Shown: positions 7,865 to 15,747 of the stretch, piece by piece
How the letters are laid out: each line of letters opens with the position of its first letter
Numbering within the stretch: position 1 is the stretch's first letter
Origin: UBA5336 sp964625835
GTDB taxonomy: Bacteria; Pseudomonadota; Alphaproteobacteria; Caulobacterales; Hyphomonadaceae
Reading direction: 5' to 3'
Assembly: GCA_964625835.1 (NCBI GenBank)
Contig: CAZVES010000061.1
Coordinates: 1 to 15,747, forward strand
Length of the DNA: 15,747 nucleotides
The notes under the pieces: generated by a model
What the model saw: only the letters and a program-made list of their open reading frames with translations
The model's database searches: none
What the model was told of the DNA's origin: nothing
Made by a program: the position numbers and the translations under genes

Positions 7865-9802
7865 TCAACCCGTCAGCGCCAGCAAGGTGGCGTCTTTGGT
7901 CTCGAACAGGCTCGGTGCGCGCTGTCCGGCCGGCGCGGGCCCAGTCTCGCGGCCGCCGCGGTATGTGAACTCACGCGGCGTCTGACCTGCACGGAACACG
8001 CGGACCAGACCGTCAGCAACACCTCCCGCAAATTCGCCCTCCATGGCAAAGGTGCCCGATGGCTCGTGGACCACCATGTAGCCGATGCCATGGGGCATGC
8101 CGTTCTCGGTCTCGCCGAAATACTCGATCGCCATGCCACCCGCCGCGCGCAGCACGCCTGCACCGACACCCTCTGCCCGGCCGCCGCCGCACTCGCCATG
8201 CCAGACGCCTTGCCCCTCCGCCATGGTGCTGGAAAACCCGCAGCGGCTTGTGGCCGTGTCGATGGAACGCTGGCTGCTTGCATAACGCTCCTGAAGCAGG
8301 GCCCGGAAATCCTCGATCCGGATCGCGGAGATGGCTTCGTTGGAGTCGAGCAACTCGACCTGAACCGTGATCTGCTCTTCCAGAGCCGGCACCATGGACT
8401 GGATGAAGTTTACGCCCGCAGTCTTGTTCTGGCTGTTCAGGTTGAAAGCCTGCATGGCGGAAATGGCGGCCAGATCGGTGAGGAGGTCAACAGCGAGGTA
8501 GTCGCCTGCATCGAATGTGTTACCGGAATTTGCAGCCACCGCGCCGGCGGCAACAACGCCGGCGATCGCAGCGGCGGTCGCCATATTCTGCTGGCGGGCA
8601 AGTTCGCGACGCTTCTGAAGCAGGTCATACTCGGCGACCAGCACATCGCGCATCTGCGTTCCGATTTCACCGGTCTGCACGCCCTCATGGATCTTCTGGG
8701 ACTGGACGGCCAGGAAGCGGCGCTCGGCCTCGATCATGCGTTCGGCGAATCGCAGCCGCGTTGCCACGTCCGGATCGGGCGAGCCCGAGAAAACAAGCGC
8801 AGCAAGCGACGGATCGAACCGTTCAATGGCCGCTGCATGCTGCACCATGCTGGCGCGATCAAGGTCCAGGGTGCCCAGCTGGGCGACAATCCGGTCTGCC
8901 AGGGCACCCGAGAAGGTGCGCTTCAACGGATCGAGCTGGGTGCCAGGTGAGAACTTCATCTGCTGCAACGCATAGCGGTCGATGAGAATCTTCTCCATCG
9001 GGTAGACCTGCACCGCCTGGGCCTCGGAGTAGACCGCCAGGCCCTGGGTCGCCGGCATGTGGGTGGGGTTCGAACCGAGATAGCTGATGAAGTCAAGCGG
9101 GCGCACTGGCGCCTGGAATGCGCCCGATTCCAATTGCTCCAGGGCTGCAAGAGCATCGGCGCGCGCCGCCCCGCCCGTTGCGCCGAGAATCGGGCCGCTG
9201 GCCAGGACAAGCCCCTGGGTGGGCGCGCGGCTCCTGTGGTCGGCATGAACCACGACCAGGGGCGAAAAGAGGTCGCCAAACGTGATCGGTTCGGAATTCA
9301 TCATCCGCTCGGGATCGGGGAAACTGTAGCTGACGAAATCAACGGCGAGAACGCTCGGCAGCGTTTCGGCAGAGGTGATCGGGATGGACGTAAGAGCGCC
9401 ATTGGCATCAAGCGCCACGCGGTGGGGCGAAAGCAGGACGCCCTCCTTGGGCAGGCGCTCTGCCAGTTCGCGATAGAGCGACTGGGCGAAATAGTTGGAC
9501 TTGATGAAGAGGCTGCCCGCCGCCTGGCGGGACTCAAGGCTGCCAGCGGCGCTGGAGCGAACACTTCCCCCGATCGAACGCTCCACATAGGCCTTGTAGA
9601 AGGCGTCCTCGGCATCGGGCTCCAGCATCGCCGGGTAGCGCACGACAACAAGCGTGCCGGCGCCGGGCAATTCAACCGGAAAAGCGGACACCGGCGGCTC
9701 CTCGATCAGCATGGCTGAACGCGATGACCCGGTAGCTGTCGAGGCACACGCACCGAGAAACAGGCACGCCAACACAATCACACCAACCGGCCCACGCATC
9801 AT
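7865..9802 (-). CDS. Large lipoprotein with C-terminal MORN-like repeats
   Basis: 645 residues and the first gene of the minus-strand operon. The signal peptide ends in lipobox LGAC (Cys19) followed by Ala, consistent with outer-membrane sorting. Residues about 40-330 form a mixed domain I cannot assign (VVVRYPAM, AVDFVSYSFPDPERMM, PLVVVHADHRS). Residues 345-405 are a charged helix, probably coiled coil, followed by an Ala/Gly-rich hydrophobic stretch (407-425) that may be a glycine-zipper-like helix. The C-terminal 130 residues contain at least three MORN-like units (GQGVWHGECGGGRAEGVGAG, EYFGETENGMPHGIGYMVV, AMEGEFAGGVADGLVRVF). MORN units usually bind lipid or protein surfaces. The start at 9802 is chosen because GAGGGAG lies six bases upstream; GTG 9805 and ATG 9799 are close alternatives. 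It is divergent from the TonB receptor gene across a 444-bp gap. Confidence 0.82.
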   Translation of the reverse strand: MMRGPVGVIVLACLFLGACASTATGSSRSAMLIEEPPVSAFPVELPGAGTLVVVRYPAMLEPDAEDAFYKAYVERSIGGSVRSSAAGSLESRQAAGSLFIKSNYFAQSLYRELAERLPKEGVLLSPHRVALDANGALTSIPITSAETLPSVLAVDFVSYSFPDPERMMNSEPITFGDLFSPLVVVHADHRSRAPTQGLVLASGPILGATGGAARADALAALEQLESGAFQAPVRPLDFISYLGSNPTHMPATQGLAVYSEAQAVQVYPMEKILIDRYALQQMKFSPGTQLDPLKRTFSGALADRIVAQLGTLDLDRASMVQHAAAIERFDPSLAALVFSGSPDPDVATRLRFAERMIEAERRFLAVQSQKIHEGVQTGEIGTQMRDVLVAEYDLLQKRRELARQQNMATAAAIAGVVAAGAVAANSGNTFDAGDYLAVDLLTDLAAISAMQAFNLNSQNKTAGVNFIQSMVPALEEQITVQVELLDSNEAISAIRIEDFRALLQERYASSQRSIDTATSRCGFSSTMAEGQGVWHGECGGGRAEGVGAGVLRAAGGMAIEYFGETENGMPHGIGYMVVHEPSGTFAMEGEFAGGVADGLVRVFRAGQTPREFTYRGGRETGPAPAGQRAPSLFETKDATLLALTG

Positions 9803-10027
9803 CACCTACTCCCTCTTCACGGAATTCTCTCCATGGGATCGTACAGAAATCAAGATGAACGCAGGCTGACACCGTTCAACCGGAGGGATACAGGCTCGCC
9901 CCGGCCGCTGTGTGCCAAGGCTCGAAACGGTACCTCTGAGGCAAGGTAACCCGGCCGCAAATCGCGGCCAATCCCTTTGGAAAATCGACGGATTTTGCAA
10001 AAGCGTGGGCAAATTTCGTAAATTTTT

Positions 10028-10040
10028 GGAACTTTGTTCC
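10028..10040. promoter_or_regulatory. Candidate operator palindrome GGAAC-TTT-GTTCC
   Basis: A perfect inverted repeat with 5-bp arms and a 3-bp centre lies in the AT-rich part of the divergent region, in a position where a regulator could act on either gene set. It resembles LexA-type boxes only loosely: the alphaproteobacterial LexA site is a direct repeat GTTC-N7-GTTC, and the spacing here does not fit. It may be chance. Confidence 0.25.
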
Positions 10041-10130
10041 TCGAATTGCAGTCGATCCGGCAATCGTTGCGAGAATATCACAGCAGATCAAATTTCTGTA
10101 ATCTCAATGACACATTTCCGTCGTTTTCCA

Positions 10131-10157
10131 TTGACCACGGGGGTGCACTGTTAAAGC
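10131..10157 (+). promoter_or_regulatory. Weak candidate promoter for the TonB receptor gene
   Basis: TTGACC at 10131-10136 matches five of six -35 positions. The best downstream hexamer, TAAAGC at 10152-10157, has a 15-bp spacer and only three matches. If used, it would give a leader of roughly 80-90 bases before the GTG at 10247. Low certainty. Confidence 0.25.
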
Positions 10158-10234
10158 TTCGAACTCACTGAGGGCCCGGTCGGGCTGGTCAGGGGTTTTC
10201 ATGAATGGCGGTGCAGGAGCATGCGCCACGAAAA

Positions 10235-10239
10235 AGGAG
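10235..10239 (+). promoter_or_regulatory. Ribosome binding site AGGAG that fixes the receptor start
   Basis: AGGAG, inside the purine run AAAAAGGAGAGG, lies seven bases before a GTG at 10247. This favours GTG over the upstream ATG at 10205, which has no such site, and over the ATG at 10262, where the spacing would be too long. Confidence 0.7.
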
Positions 10240-10246
10240 AGGCTCA

Positions 10247-13200
10247 GTGGAACGCAGTTCTATGAAGAAAGGACTGCTGGCGACATCGTTGCTGGCAGGA
10301 CTGACAGGATCGATCTGGAGCTCGGCGCTCGCCCAGGAAACTGATACGAGCGAGCCGGCGTTGACTGTCATCGAGGAGGAAGACGAGGACGAAGGCGACG
10401 AAGCCCGCCAGGATACGATCACTGTGATCGGCTCGCGCCTGAACCGGTCCGAATTCACATCTATTGCACCTGTCCAGATCATCTCGGCCGACGTGTCGCG
10501 CGATCAGGGTCTTGTTGATGCCACATCGATCCTGCAGTCGACATCCGTCTCCGCCGGCCAGCAGATCGACGCCTCCTTCGCGGGCTTCGTCCTCGACAAT
10601 GGTCCGGGCGCAACCACGGCAGATCTGCGCGGCCTGGGTGCCGGCCGCACGCTTACACTGATCAACGGCCGTCGCCTTGCTCCCGCCGGTGTGGAGGGTG
10701 CGCCGTCATCGCCTGACCTCGGCCTCATCCCTGCCGGCCTGGTCGAAAGCTACGACCTGCTTCTCGACGGCGCATCGTCCATCTACGGTTCTGACGCCGT
10801 GGCCGGCGTGATCAACGCCACGCTTCGCAAAGACTTCGACGGCTTCGAGGTGGATCTGTTCCACACCGTTCCCGAGGCCGATGGTGGCGGCGGTAATGAG
10901 ACCCAGATCAACCTGGCATAGAGCGCGAATAATGATCGCGGCTTCATCGGCTTTGGTGCGGAATACTTCAAGCGGACACGCATCGCCCTGCGCGATCGTG
11001 AATTTTCCGAGGAGTGCTCCCGCCCGTACGAGATCACCGAGTCCGGCGAAATCCGCACGCTTGATGTCGGCACAAACTTCAACAATCCCGGCATGGGCGA
11101 GCGCAATTGTGTTGCGTCATCCCTGGCGGGGCGGATCATCCCCGACAACCGCTTCGGGTCGATCTATTATACGCCGGGCTTTTCCAACATCGGCATTCCG
11201 AACTTTTCCGAGAATGGCCAATTTGGTGCCATCTTCGACGCCGATGGAGATGGCGGAACGGATTTCAGCTGGTTCGATTACAGCCTCAACGGATCGCCCA
11301 TCGACCGGCGCGGCGACCTGATTGCCGGCACCGAAACGCTCGCCTTCCTGAGCTACGGTGAATACACGTTCGACGACATCGGCTTCCTTGGCGAAACCAC
11401 CGCCTATTTCGAGGCCAGCTACTCGCAACGGGAAACCTTCATTGATTCCGGTGCTTTCCAGCTGTTCCCGAACGTTCCGGGCACCAACCCGTTCAACCCC
11501 TGTAATCCCGATGGCATCAACGGCGTAGATTGTCAGGAAGCCTATGAAACGGCGCTGCTCGACCCGACCTTCGTGTCGAACTTCGTTGATATCTATGGCG
11601 TTCCGCCAACGGCGTTCGGCTTCCTGTTCACAGGCGCCCGGGGTCCGCTTGATGTTCTTCCCGTCGTGAACGTGGCCGGTGACCGGACAACCACCGACGT
11701 GAAGCTGTCCCAATACCGCATGGTTGGCGGCTTTAAGGGAGAACTCCCGTTTGCAAGCCCATTTGCAGGCGGCAACTGGGACTACGACGTCTACGCGTCC
11801 TACTCTCGCTCCGACGGCACCTCGGTGCGCGAGGGTGTGCGTGATGACCGCCTTCAATTGTCGCTTACAACAACCATCGAAGACCCGAGCAATCCGGGGC
11901 AGTTCATCTGTGGCCTTGATGTGGACGGTGACGGCATTCCCGATCCCGACTCTACACCTGGCGGCTGTGTGCCGGTCAACATGTTCGCTCCGTCGCTCTA
12001 TGATCCGCTGAACGGCACGTTCGCGACGCAGGAAGAGTTCGACTACCTCTTCGGGGTTCGGTCGTTCAACACGGTCTACGAGCAGTCAATCATCTCGGCA
12101 GTGGCAACGGGCGACCTGTTCGAACTGCCAGGCGGCACCGCTGCGGGTGCTCTCGGTTTCGAGTACAGGATCGACACGTTGTCATCTGAACCAGACGATG
12201 TGGCAGAAGACGGCCTCTTCTTCGGCTTCTTCAACGACCAGGGTGCATCGGGCTCGAAGGACCTTTACGAGGCATTTGGCGAGATCGAGCTTCCCCTGCT
12301 CGCAAACCAGCCCGGCGCCTATGAACTGACGGCCAACCTGTCAGGTCGCTGGACGGAGGAGCAGTTCTACGGAGCCGCGTGGACTTATTCGGGCAAGGTC
12401 GGATACCGGCCGGTCGAATGGCTGCTGGCAACGGGCACCTACGGAACCTCGTTCCGCGCACCCAATGTGCGTGAACAGTTCCTGCGGGGCCAGACCGGCT
12501 TCCTGACGCTGGCCGATCCCTGTGTGGTTCCGGAGGCTGCTGTGGGTCTGGGCGGAACGTATGATCGCGCCCAGGACCCCCGGGACGACCTCACACTGGC
12601 CAACTGTAATTCGGCCGGTATCGATCCCACCACATTCGACCCGAACGGCAACAATAGCGCGTTCTTCTCGACTGAAATCCAATCCGGTGGCGGGCTGGAC
12701 CTCAACGAGGAAACCTCGGAGTCATTCACGGTCGGTTTGACGATCGAGCAGCCGTTCTTCGATCAGTTCGATCTGAGCGCAAGGCTGACCTACTACGATA
12801 TCCTGGTCGAGGGTGCGATTTCGGAGCCGGGAGCCCAGTTCATCCTGAATGACTGCTACGTGATCCAGGAAGACTTCTCGAGCTCCTTCTGTTCGCGCAT
12901 CTCGCGTGACCAGGACAATGTGCTCCAACTGGTTTCGGTTACGCCGATCAACATCAACGAAGAAACAGCCACTGGGTATGACCTCAACATCAATTACAGT
13001 CAGGACGTGACGGCTTTCGGTCGGGAGATCACGTTGTTGGGCGATCTTGATATCAACTACAAGACCGAACGTGGCTTCCTGACGGTTGACGACAACGGCG
13101 TCGAGGATTTCGAGGACATTGTCGGCTACATCGCCTTCCCCGAGTGGAACGGTAATGCAACCTTCGGCGTGGACTATGACGATTACCGGGTGCGCTGGTC

Positions 13201-13537
13201 CACGCGTTATCTCGGCGACGTTCAGCAGCCCAACACGGACGAGTTTTCCAATGTCGTCGATGGCGGGTCTGACACCTGCTTTGGACCTGATTTCGGTGAC
13301 GAAAACTGCCGCGACGTGGATTTCGCCGATGCGATCTGGTTCCATGATCTGTCGTTGGCTTATGTCGGTGAAACCTGGAACGGCACAATCGGTGTCCGGA
13401 ACGTGTTCGGGGAAGACCCGCCTTTCGTGGACGGCTCGGAGTACACAACCAATGGTGCCAACGTTCCGCTGGGCGCCGGATACAACTCGGGTATCTTTGG
13501 CCGCACATTCTTCGTGCGTGTCGGCAAGGAGTTCTGA
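10247..13537 (+). pseudogene. TonB-dependent outer-membrane receptor, interrupted by an in-frame amber codon
   Basis: The reading frame spans 1,097 codons but has TAG at 10919-10921 (codon 225). On both sides the same frame encodes a continuous receptor. The N-terminus is a signal peptide cleaved after ALA (residue 29). An acidic stretch leads to a TonB box-like DTITVIGSR (from residue 56) and a full plug domain (about 65-215: SEFTSIAPVQIIS, TADLRGLGAGRTLTLINGRR, LDGASSIYGSDAVAGVIN). After the stop the frame continues as SANNDRGFIGFGAEYFKRTR and a barrel with paired cysteines in likely surface loops, ending with the terminal Phe (FFVRVGKEF) used for barrel assembly. Length and layout fit receptors of about 900-1,100 residues. 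The codon expected at the stop is Trp (TGG to TAG), a single base change. Without readthrough only signal peptide and plug are made. A sequencing error, readthrough or suppression could also explain it, because the rest of the frame shows no other damage. The likely role when intact is TonB-driven uptake of a ligand, perhaps peptides given the adjacent peptidase. Confidence 0.85.
10919..10921 (+). other. In-frame TAG inside the receptor frame
   Basis: The codons read ...CAG ATC AAC CTG GCA TAG AGC GCG AAT AAT... The next ATG in the same frame that could restart is at 11093, well inside the barrel and without a signal peptide, so a restarted product could not reach the outer membrane. Confidence 0.9.
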
Positions 13538-13577
13538 TCCAGAGGTAACGGTGCACTTGTTGTACTGAACTGAAATC

Positions 13578-13628
13578 GGGGCGGCGGTGCTGTGTCATTC
13601 CATTGACAGTGAACCGCCGCCCCTTTTG
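13578..13628 (+). terminator. Rho-independent terminator after the TonB receptor
   Basis: An 11-bp perfect stem (GGGGCGGCGGT at 13578-13588 and ACCGCCGCCCC at 13613-13623) is followed by TTTTG. The 24-base loop can pair further (TGTCA with TGACA). It lies 40 bases after the receptor stop and should separate the receptor transcript from the peptidase gene. Confidence 0.85.
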
Positions 13629-13631
13629 TAT
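13603..13631 (+). promoter_or_regulatory. Candidate promoter of the S9 peptidase, overlapping the terminator
   Basis: TTGACA at 13603-13608 is a perfect -35 hexamer inside the terminator loop and right shoulder. Exactly 17 bases later, TTGTAT at 13626-13631 overlaps the T-tract and matches three -10 positions including the final AT. A start near 13638 would give a leader of about 50 bases. The terminator isolates the peptidase gene from the receptor, so it needs a promoter nearby, but the -10 match is modest. Confidence 0.4.
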
Positions 13632-13688
13632 CTAGAGAACTCGGACACTGCTACGAAGTATGCTGTCCGTCATGAGGAGAGCTTTGAA

Positions 13689-15662
13689 ATGAGACTGGCG
13701 TTTCAGCGCATCGTCGCTGTATTCATAATGTTTTTTGCTCTGGCGGCTGCGCCCTTGATGGCCGCAGCCGATGCCAGGGAGCCTGTACCCCTTGAGAACT
13801 GGGCCATTCGGGAAGTGATGCAGGGCGTCTCCCTGAACCCGGCCGGCACCAAGATAGCCTACATGAACAACCCCACGCGGGAAGGCGACCCCATCATCGA
13901 AATCTACGATGTCGACAGTGTCGGCGAGGACGCCCAGCGCGTCGGCGCAGACAATATGGAAGTCACCGGGTTCAGCTGGGTCTCGGACACCAAGTTGGTC
14001 GTGTTCTTCCGCCAGGCCATCCGCAAGCGGATCGAAGGGTTCAACAACGGCATCTATGCCGGCAAGGCCGCGCTGTACGACATTGACACGAAGAAGTTCA
14101 CGGAGTTGGGCGACAATCTCCAGATCGAGCAGATACTGTACAACAAGCCTGATACCGTGATCATCTCGACGCCGAATGACCGGTTCGGCCTGAACGTCGA
14201 TGATGATCCGTTTGCCGGCTTCCGTCCGCGAACCTACTCTGAACTCAACCTCGAAACCGGCCGTACAAGCCTGATCATCAAGGGCAATGAGCGCACCGCC
14301 CAGGTCGGGTTCGATGACGAGGGGAATCCCCGCTTCTCCCAGGGCTATGACCGTTCAGCACGCGAGTTTGTTTTCTACTATCGTGATCCCGGCGATCGCG
14401 ACTGGCGAGAGCTGACGCGGCTCGACAGCTTCCTGCTGGAAGCCCAGAACTTCCAGCCCTCCACAAGTGACCAGCTCGGCGACGGCAAGATCATGGTGCT
14501 GGCCAATAATGGCCAGGACAAGGTTGGTCTCTGGGAATTCGATACCAAAACGAACAAATTCGGCGACCTCATCTATGGACGGGACGAGGCCGACCTCGCC
14601 GGCTTCAGGACCACTGTGGATTTCTGGAACCGGGGCAACGAAGTCGTGGGCGTCTATTATTTCGGCGCCAAGCCGGAAACAGCCTGGTTTGATGCGGGCG
14701 AAAAGGCACTCTTCGACAGCCTTGAAGAGGCCATACCCCAGGCGCACAACATCCAGGTGTCATCCATGTCCCGGGATGGCCAGACCATGGTGATCTCCAA
14801 CTCCGGCCCGAAGGACCCCGGCAGTTTCTACCTGCTCCGCAATGGCGAGCTGAAATACCTCGGGACGACCAATCCGCTGGTCGAACCGGAAGACCTCAGC
14901 CGTGTAGAGTATGTGAAATGGACGTCCCGAGACGGGCGCACGATCCCTGGATATGTGACAATCCCCGACGGAGAGGGACCCTTCCCACTCGTTGTGGTTC
15001 CCCATGGCGGGCCGTTCGTTTCCGAGATCATCGGATACGATGAGTGGGGCCAGATGCTGGCCAATAATGGCTATATGGTCCTGCAACCGCAGTACCGGGG
15101 CTCCTTGGGCTATGGAATCGACCATTGGGAAAGCGCCTATGATCAGGGCGGCTTGGCCATGCAGGACGACAAGGATGACGGTGCACTCTACCTCGTTGAG
15201 CAAGGCCTCGCGGACCCCGACAGGCTGGCCATGTTTGGTTGGTCCTATGGCGGGTATGCGGCTGCTGTTGCAGCCTCGCGCGAGTCGAACATTTACCAGT
15301 GTACGATTGCTGGCGCGGCGGTGGTCGATGGCAACATGCAGTTGAATTACTACCGCGACAGTCTTATCCCGGCGACGGAATACTGGGAACTGCGCCGCCG
15401 CAATGGGGTTCAGCCCATTGATGAAGTCGAAAAGGTCAACATCCCGCTGTTGCTGATCCATGGCGACGTGGACCAGAGGGTGCCTTTCGAGCACTATGAA
15501 CGCTACACACGCGCCCTCGATCGGGCCGGCGTCGAGTATGAAGGCCTTGTGCTGGAGGGTGCAGACCACTTCTACAACACGCTCTTCTTCAATCACCAGA
15601 AGGATATGTTCACCTCGATCATCGACTTCCTGCAGAATGACTGCGGGCCTGGAGGATTGTAG
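13689..15662 (+). CDS. Secreted S9-family (prolyl oligopeptidase-type) serine peptidase
   Basis: 657 residues. The N-terminus is a signal peptide (MRLAFQRIVAVFIMFFALAA, cleavage near residues 26-29), so the enzyme acts in the periplasm or outside. Residues about 30-410 are a beta-propeller-like domain typical of the family (NPAGTKIAYM, GFSWVSDTKLVVFF). The C-terminal alpha/beta-hydrolase domain has HGGP (439-442, oxyanion region), the nucleophile elbow GWSYGG with Ser519, HGDVDQRVP with Asp595, and GADHFY with His627: a complete catalytic triad. The family cleaves short peptides; which subgroup (dipeptidyl peptidase, acylaminoacyl peptidase or oligopeptidase) cannot be told here. The ATG at 13689 is chosen over the frame's earlier start at 13587, which falls inside the terminator, because AGGAG (13675-13679) lies nine bases upstream and the signal peptide begins there. 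It follows the TonB receptor and is bounded by terminators on both sides, so it is probably monocistronic. Confidence 0.92.
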   Translation: MRLAFQRIVAVFIMFFALAAAPLMAAADAREPVPLENWAIREVMQGVSLNPAGTKIAYMNNPTREGDPIIEIYDVDSVGEDAQRVGADNMEVTGFSWVSDTKLVVFFRQAIRKRIEGFNNGIYAGKAALYDIDTKKFTELGDNLQIEQILYNKPDTVIISTPNDRFGLNVDDDPFAGFRPRTYSELNLETGRTSLIIKGNERTAQVGFDDEGNPRFSQGYDRSAREFVFYYRDPGDRDWRELTRLDSFLLEAQNFQPSTSDQLGDGKIMVLANNGQDKVGLWEFDTKTNKFGDLIYGRDEADLAGFRTTVDFWNRGNEVVGVYYFGAKPETAWFDAGEKALFDSLEEAIPQAHNIQVSSMSRDGQTMVISNSGPKDPGSFYLLRNGELKYLGTTNPLVEPEDLSRVEYVKWTSRDGRTIPGYVTIPDGEGPFPLVVVPHGGPFVSEIIGYDEWGQMLANNGYMVLQPQYRGSLGYGIDHWESAYDQGGLAMQDDKDDGALYLVEQGLADPDRLAMFGWSYGGYAAAVAASRESNIYQCTIAGAAVVDGNMQLNYYRDSLIPATEYWELRRRNGVQPIDEVEKVNIPLLLIHGDVDQRVPFEHYERYTRALDRAGVEYEGLVLEGADHFYNTLFFNHQKDMFTSIIDFLQNDCGPGGL

Positions 15663-15689
15663 CACCCGGTCGAAAAAGAGACTGATCCA

Positions 15690-15727
15690 AAAACAAGGGC
15701 GACCCTGCGGAGGGTCGCCCTTTTCTT
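15690..15727. terminator. Rho-independent terminator after the S9 peptidase
   Basis: A 10-bp perfect stem (GGGCGACCCT at 15697-15706 and AGGGTCGCCC at 15711-15720) with a GCGG loop is followed by TTTTCTTG and preceded by an A-rich run on the other side. It could therefore stop transcription from both directions. It lies about 35 bases after the peptidase stop. Confidence 0.9.
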
Positions 15728-15747
15728 GTTTCACCAGCCTTCAGCCT

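Larger units (their letters stand above)
9803..10246. other. Divergent intergenic region
   Basis: About 440 bases separate the minus-strand operon from the plus-strand receptor gene. The stretch from roughly 10010 to 10135 is clearly richer in A and T than the flanking genes, as expected for a promoter region. Candidate elements are a 13-bp palindrome at 10028-10040, TTGACC at 10131-10136 with a poor -10 (TAAAGC, 10152-10157), and TGTAAT at 10097-10102 without a good -35. I cannot assign either transcription start with confidence. For the minus-strand operon I see only weak matches such as TTGAAC near 9880. Short open frames here (for example 9806-10081 minus) have no convincing start, composition or domain, and I do not call them genes. 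Confidence 0.6.

Noticed and set aside
2820..9802. Zorya-type anti-phage system
   Set aside because: The MotA/MotB-like pairing is suggestive, but the partners lack an OmpA domain and there is no ZorC, ZorD helicase or ZorE nuclease in the window.
1..9802. Type VI secretion locus
   Set aside because: Only regulatory-like domains are shared. No sheath, tube, baseplate, ClpV, TssM or TssL gene is visible.
9806..10081. 91-residue minus-strand frame in the intergenic region
   Set aside because: No ribosome site, and the composition is unlike the neighbouring genes; more likely regulatory DNA.
10174..10185. Small hairpin GCCCGGTCGGGC in the receptor leader
   Set aside because: Only four base pairs with a tetraloop and no T-tract; too weak to call an attenuator.
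14760..15734. 324-residue minus-strand frame
   Set aside because: Antisense to the S9 peptidase, whose catalytic triad is complete, and it starts beyond the terminator.
1..15747. CRISPR arrays, tRNA or rRNA genes, insertion sequences
   Set aside because: I saw no regularly spaced repeats, cloverleaf sequence, rRNA-like stretch or transposase-like frame.

Overview
The window is a GC-rich stretch that reads as an alphaproteobacterium, most likely a marine or stalked lineage of the Hyphomonadaceae/Maricaulaceae (Caulobacterales-related) type. The basis is GC-rich codon use, dense ATGA-type gene overlaps, a long TonB-dependent receptor of the oxidised-cysteine, 'DTITVIGSR' kind, and a secreted S9 peptidase beside it. 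This taxonomic placement is inferred from protein style; no rRNA or tRNA is present.

Left two thirds (1-9802, minus strand): one tightly packed set of eight genes that looks like a single operon read from about 9802 towards 1. In transcription order these are: a large lipoprotein with a MORN-like tail; a second, helical lipoprotein; two paralogous single-pass proteins with a MotB/ExbD-like N-terminal helix, coiled coil, proline-rich linker and VWA domain (one MIDAS intact, one degenerate); a signal-peptide protein with an extracytoplasmic domain, one membrane helix and a cytoplasmic FHA domain; a four-helix MotA/TolQ/ExbB-family channel protein; a membrane protein joining a kinase C-lobe remnant without catalytic residues to four short helical repeats and a SUMF1/FGE-like domain without the catalytic cysteines; and a secreted Q/G-rich protein that runs off the left edge. 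Gene junctions are three 4-bp ATGA-type or near-ATGA overlaps, one 53-bp overlap, and gaps of 14-60 bp.

Read together, the operon encodes the parts of a proton-driven, envelope-spanning machine: a MotA-like channel, two MotB-like partners with VWA domains where MotB has OmpA, phosphopeptide-type sensing (FHA plus pseudokinase), and outer-membrane lipoproteins. Several parts recall the threonine-phosphorylation control module of type VI secretion (Fha, PpkA with VWA, the SUMF1-like TagR, the lipoprotein TagQ), but no secretion structural gene is visible. I do not recognise it as a named system, and it is the main candidate for something undescribed here.

Right third (9803-15747, plus strand): a divergent intergenic region of about 440 bp, then a TonB-dependent receptor gene interrupted by one in-frame amber codon (a probable Trp to stop change), a strong hairpin terminator that may carry the promoter of the next gene, a complete secreted S9 prolyl-oligopeptidase-family gene, and a closing Rho-independent terminator. 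The receptor and peptidase form a plausible peptide scavenging pair.
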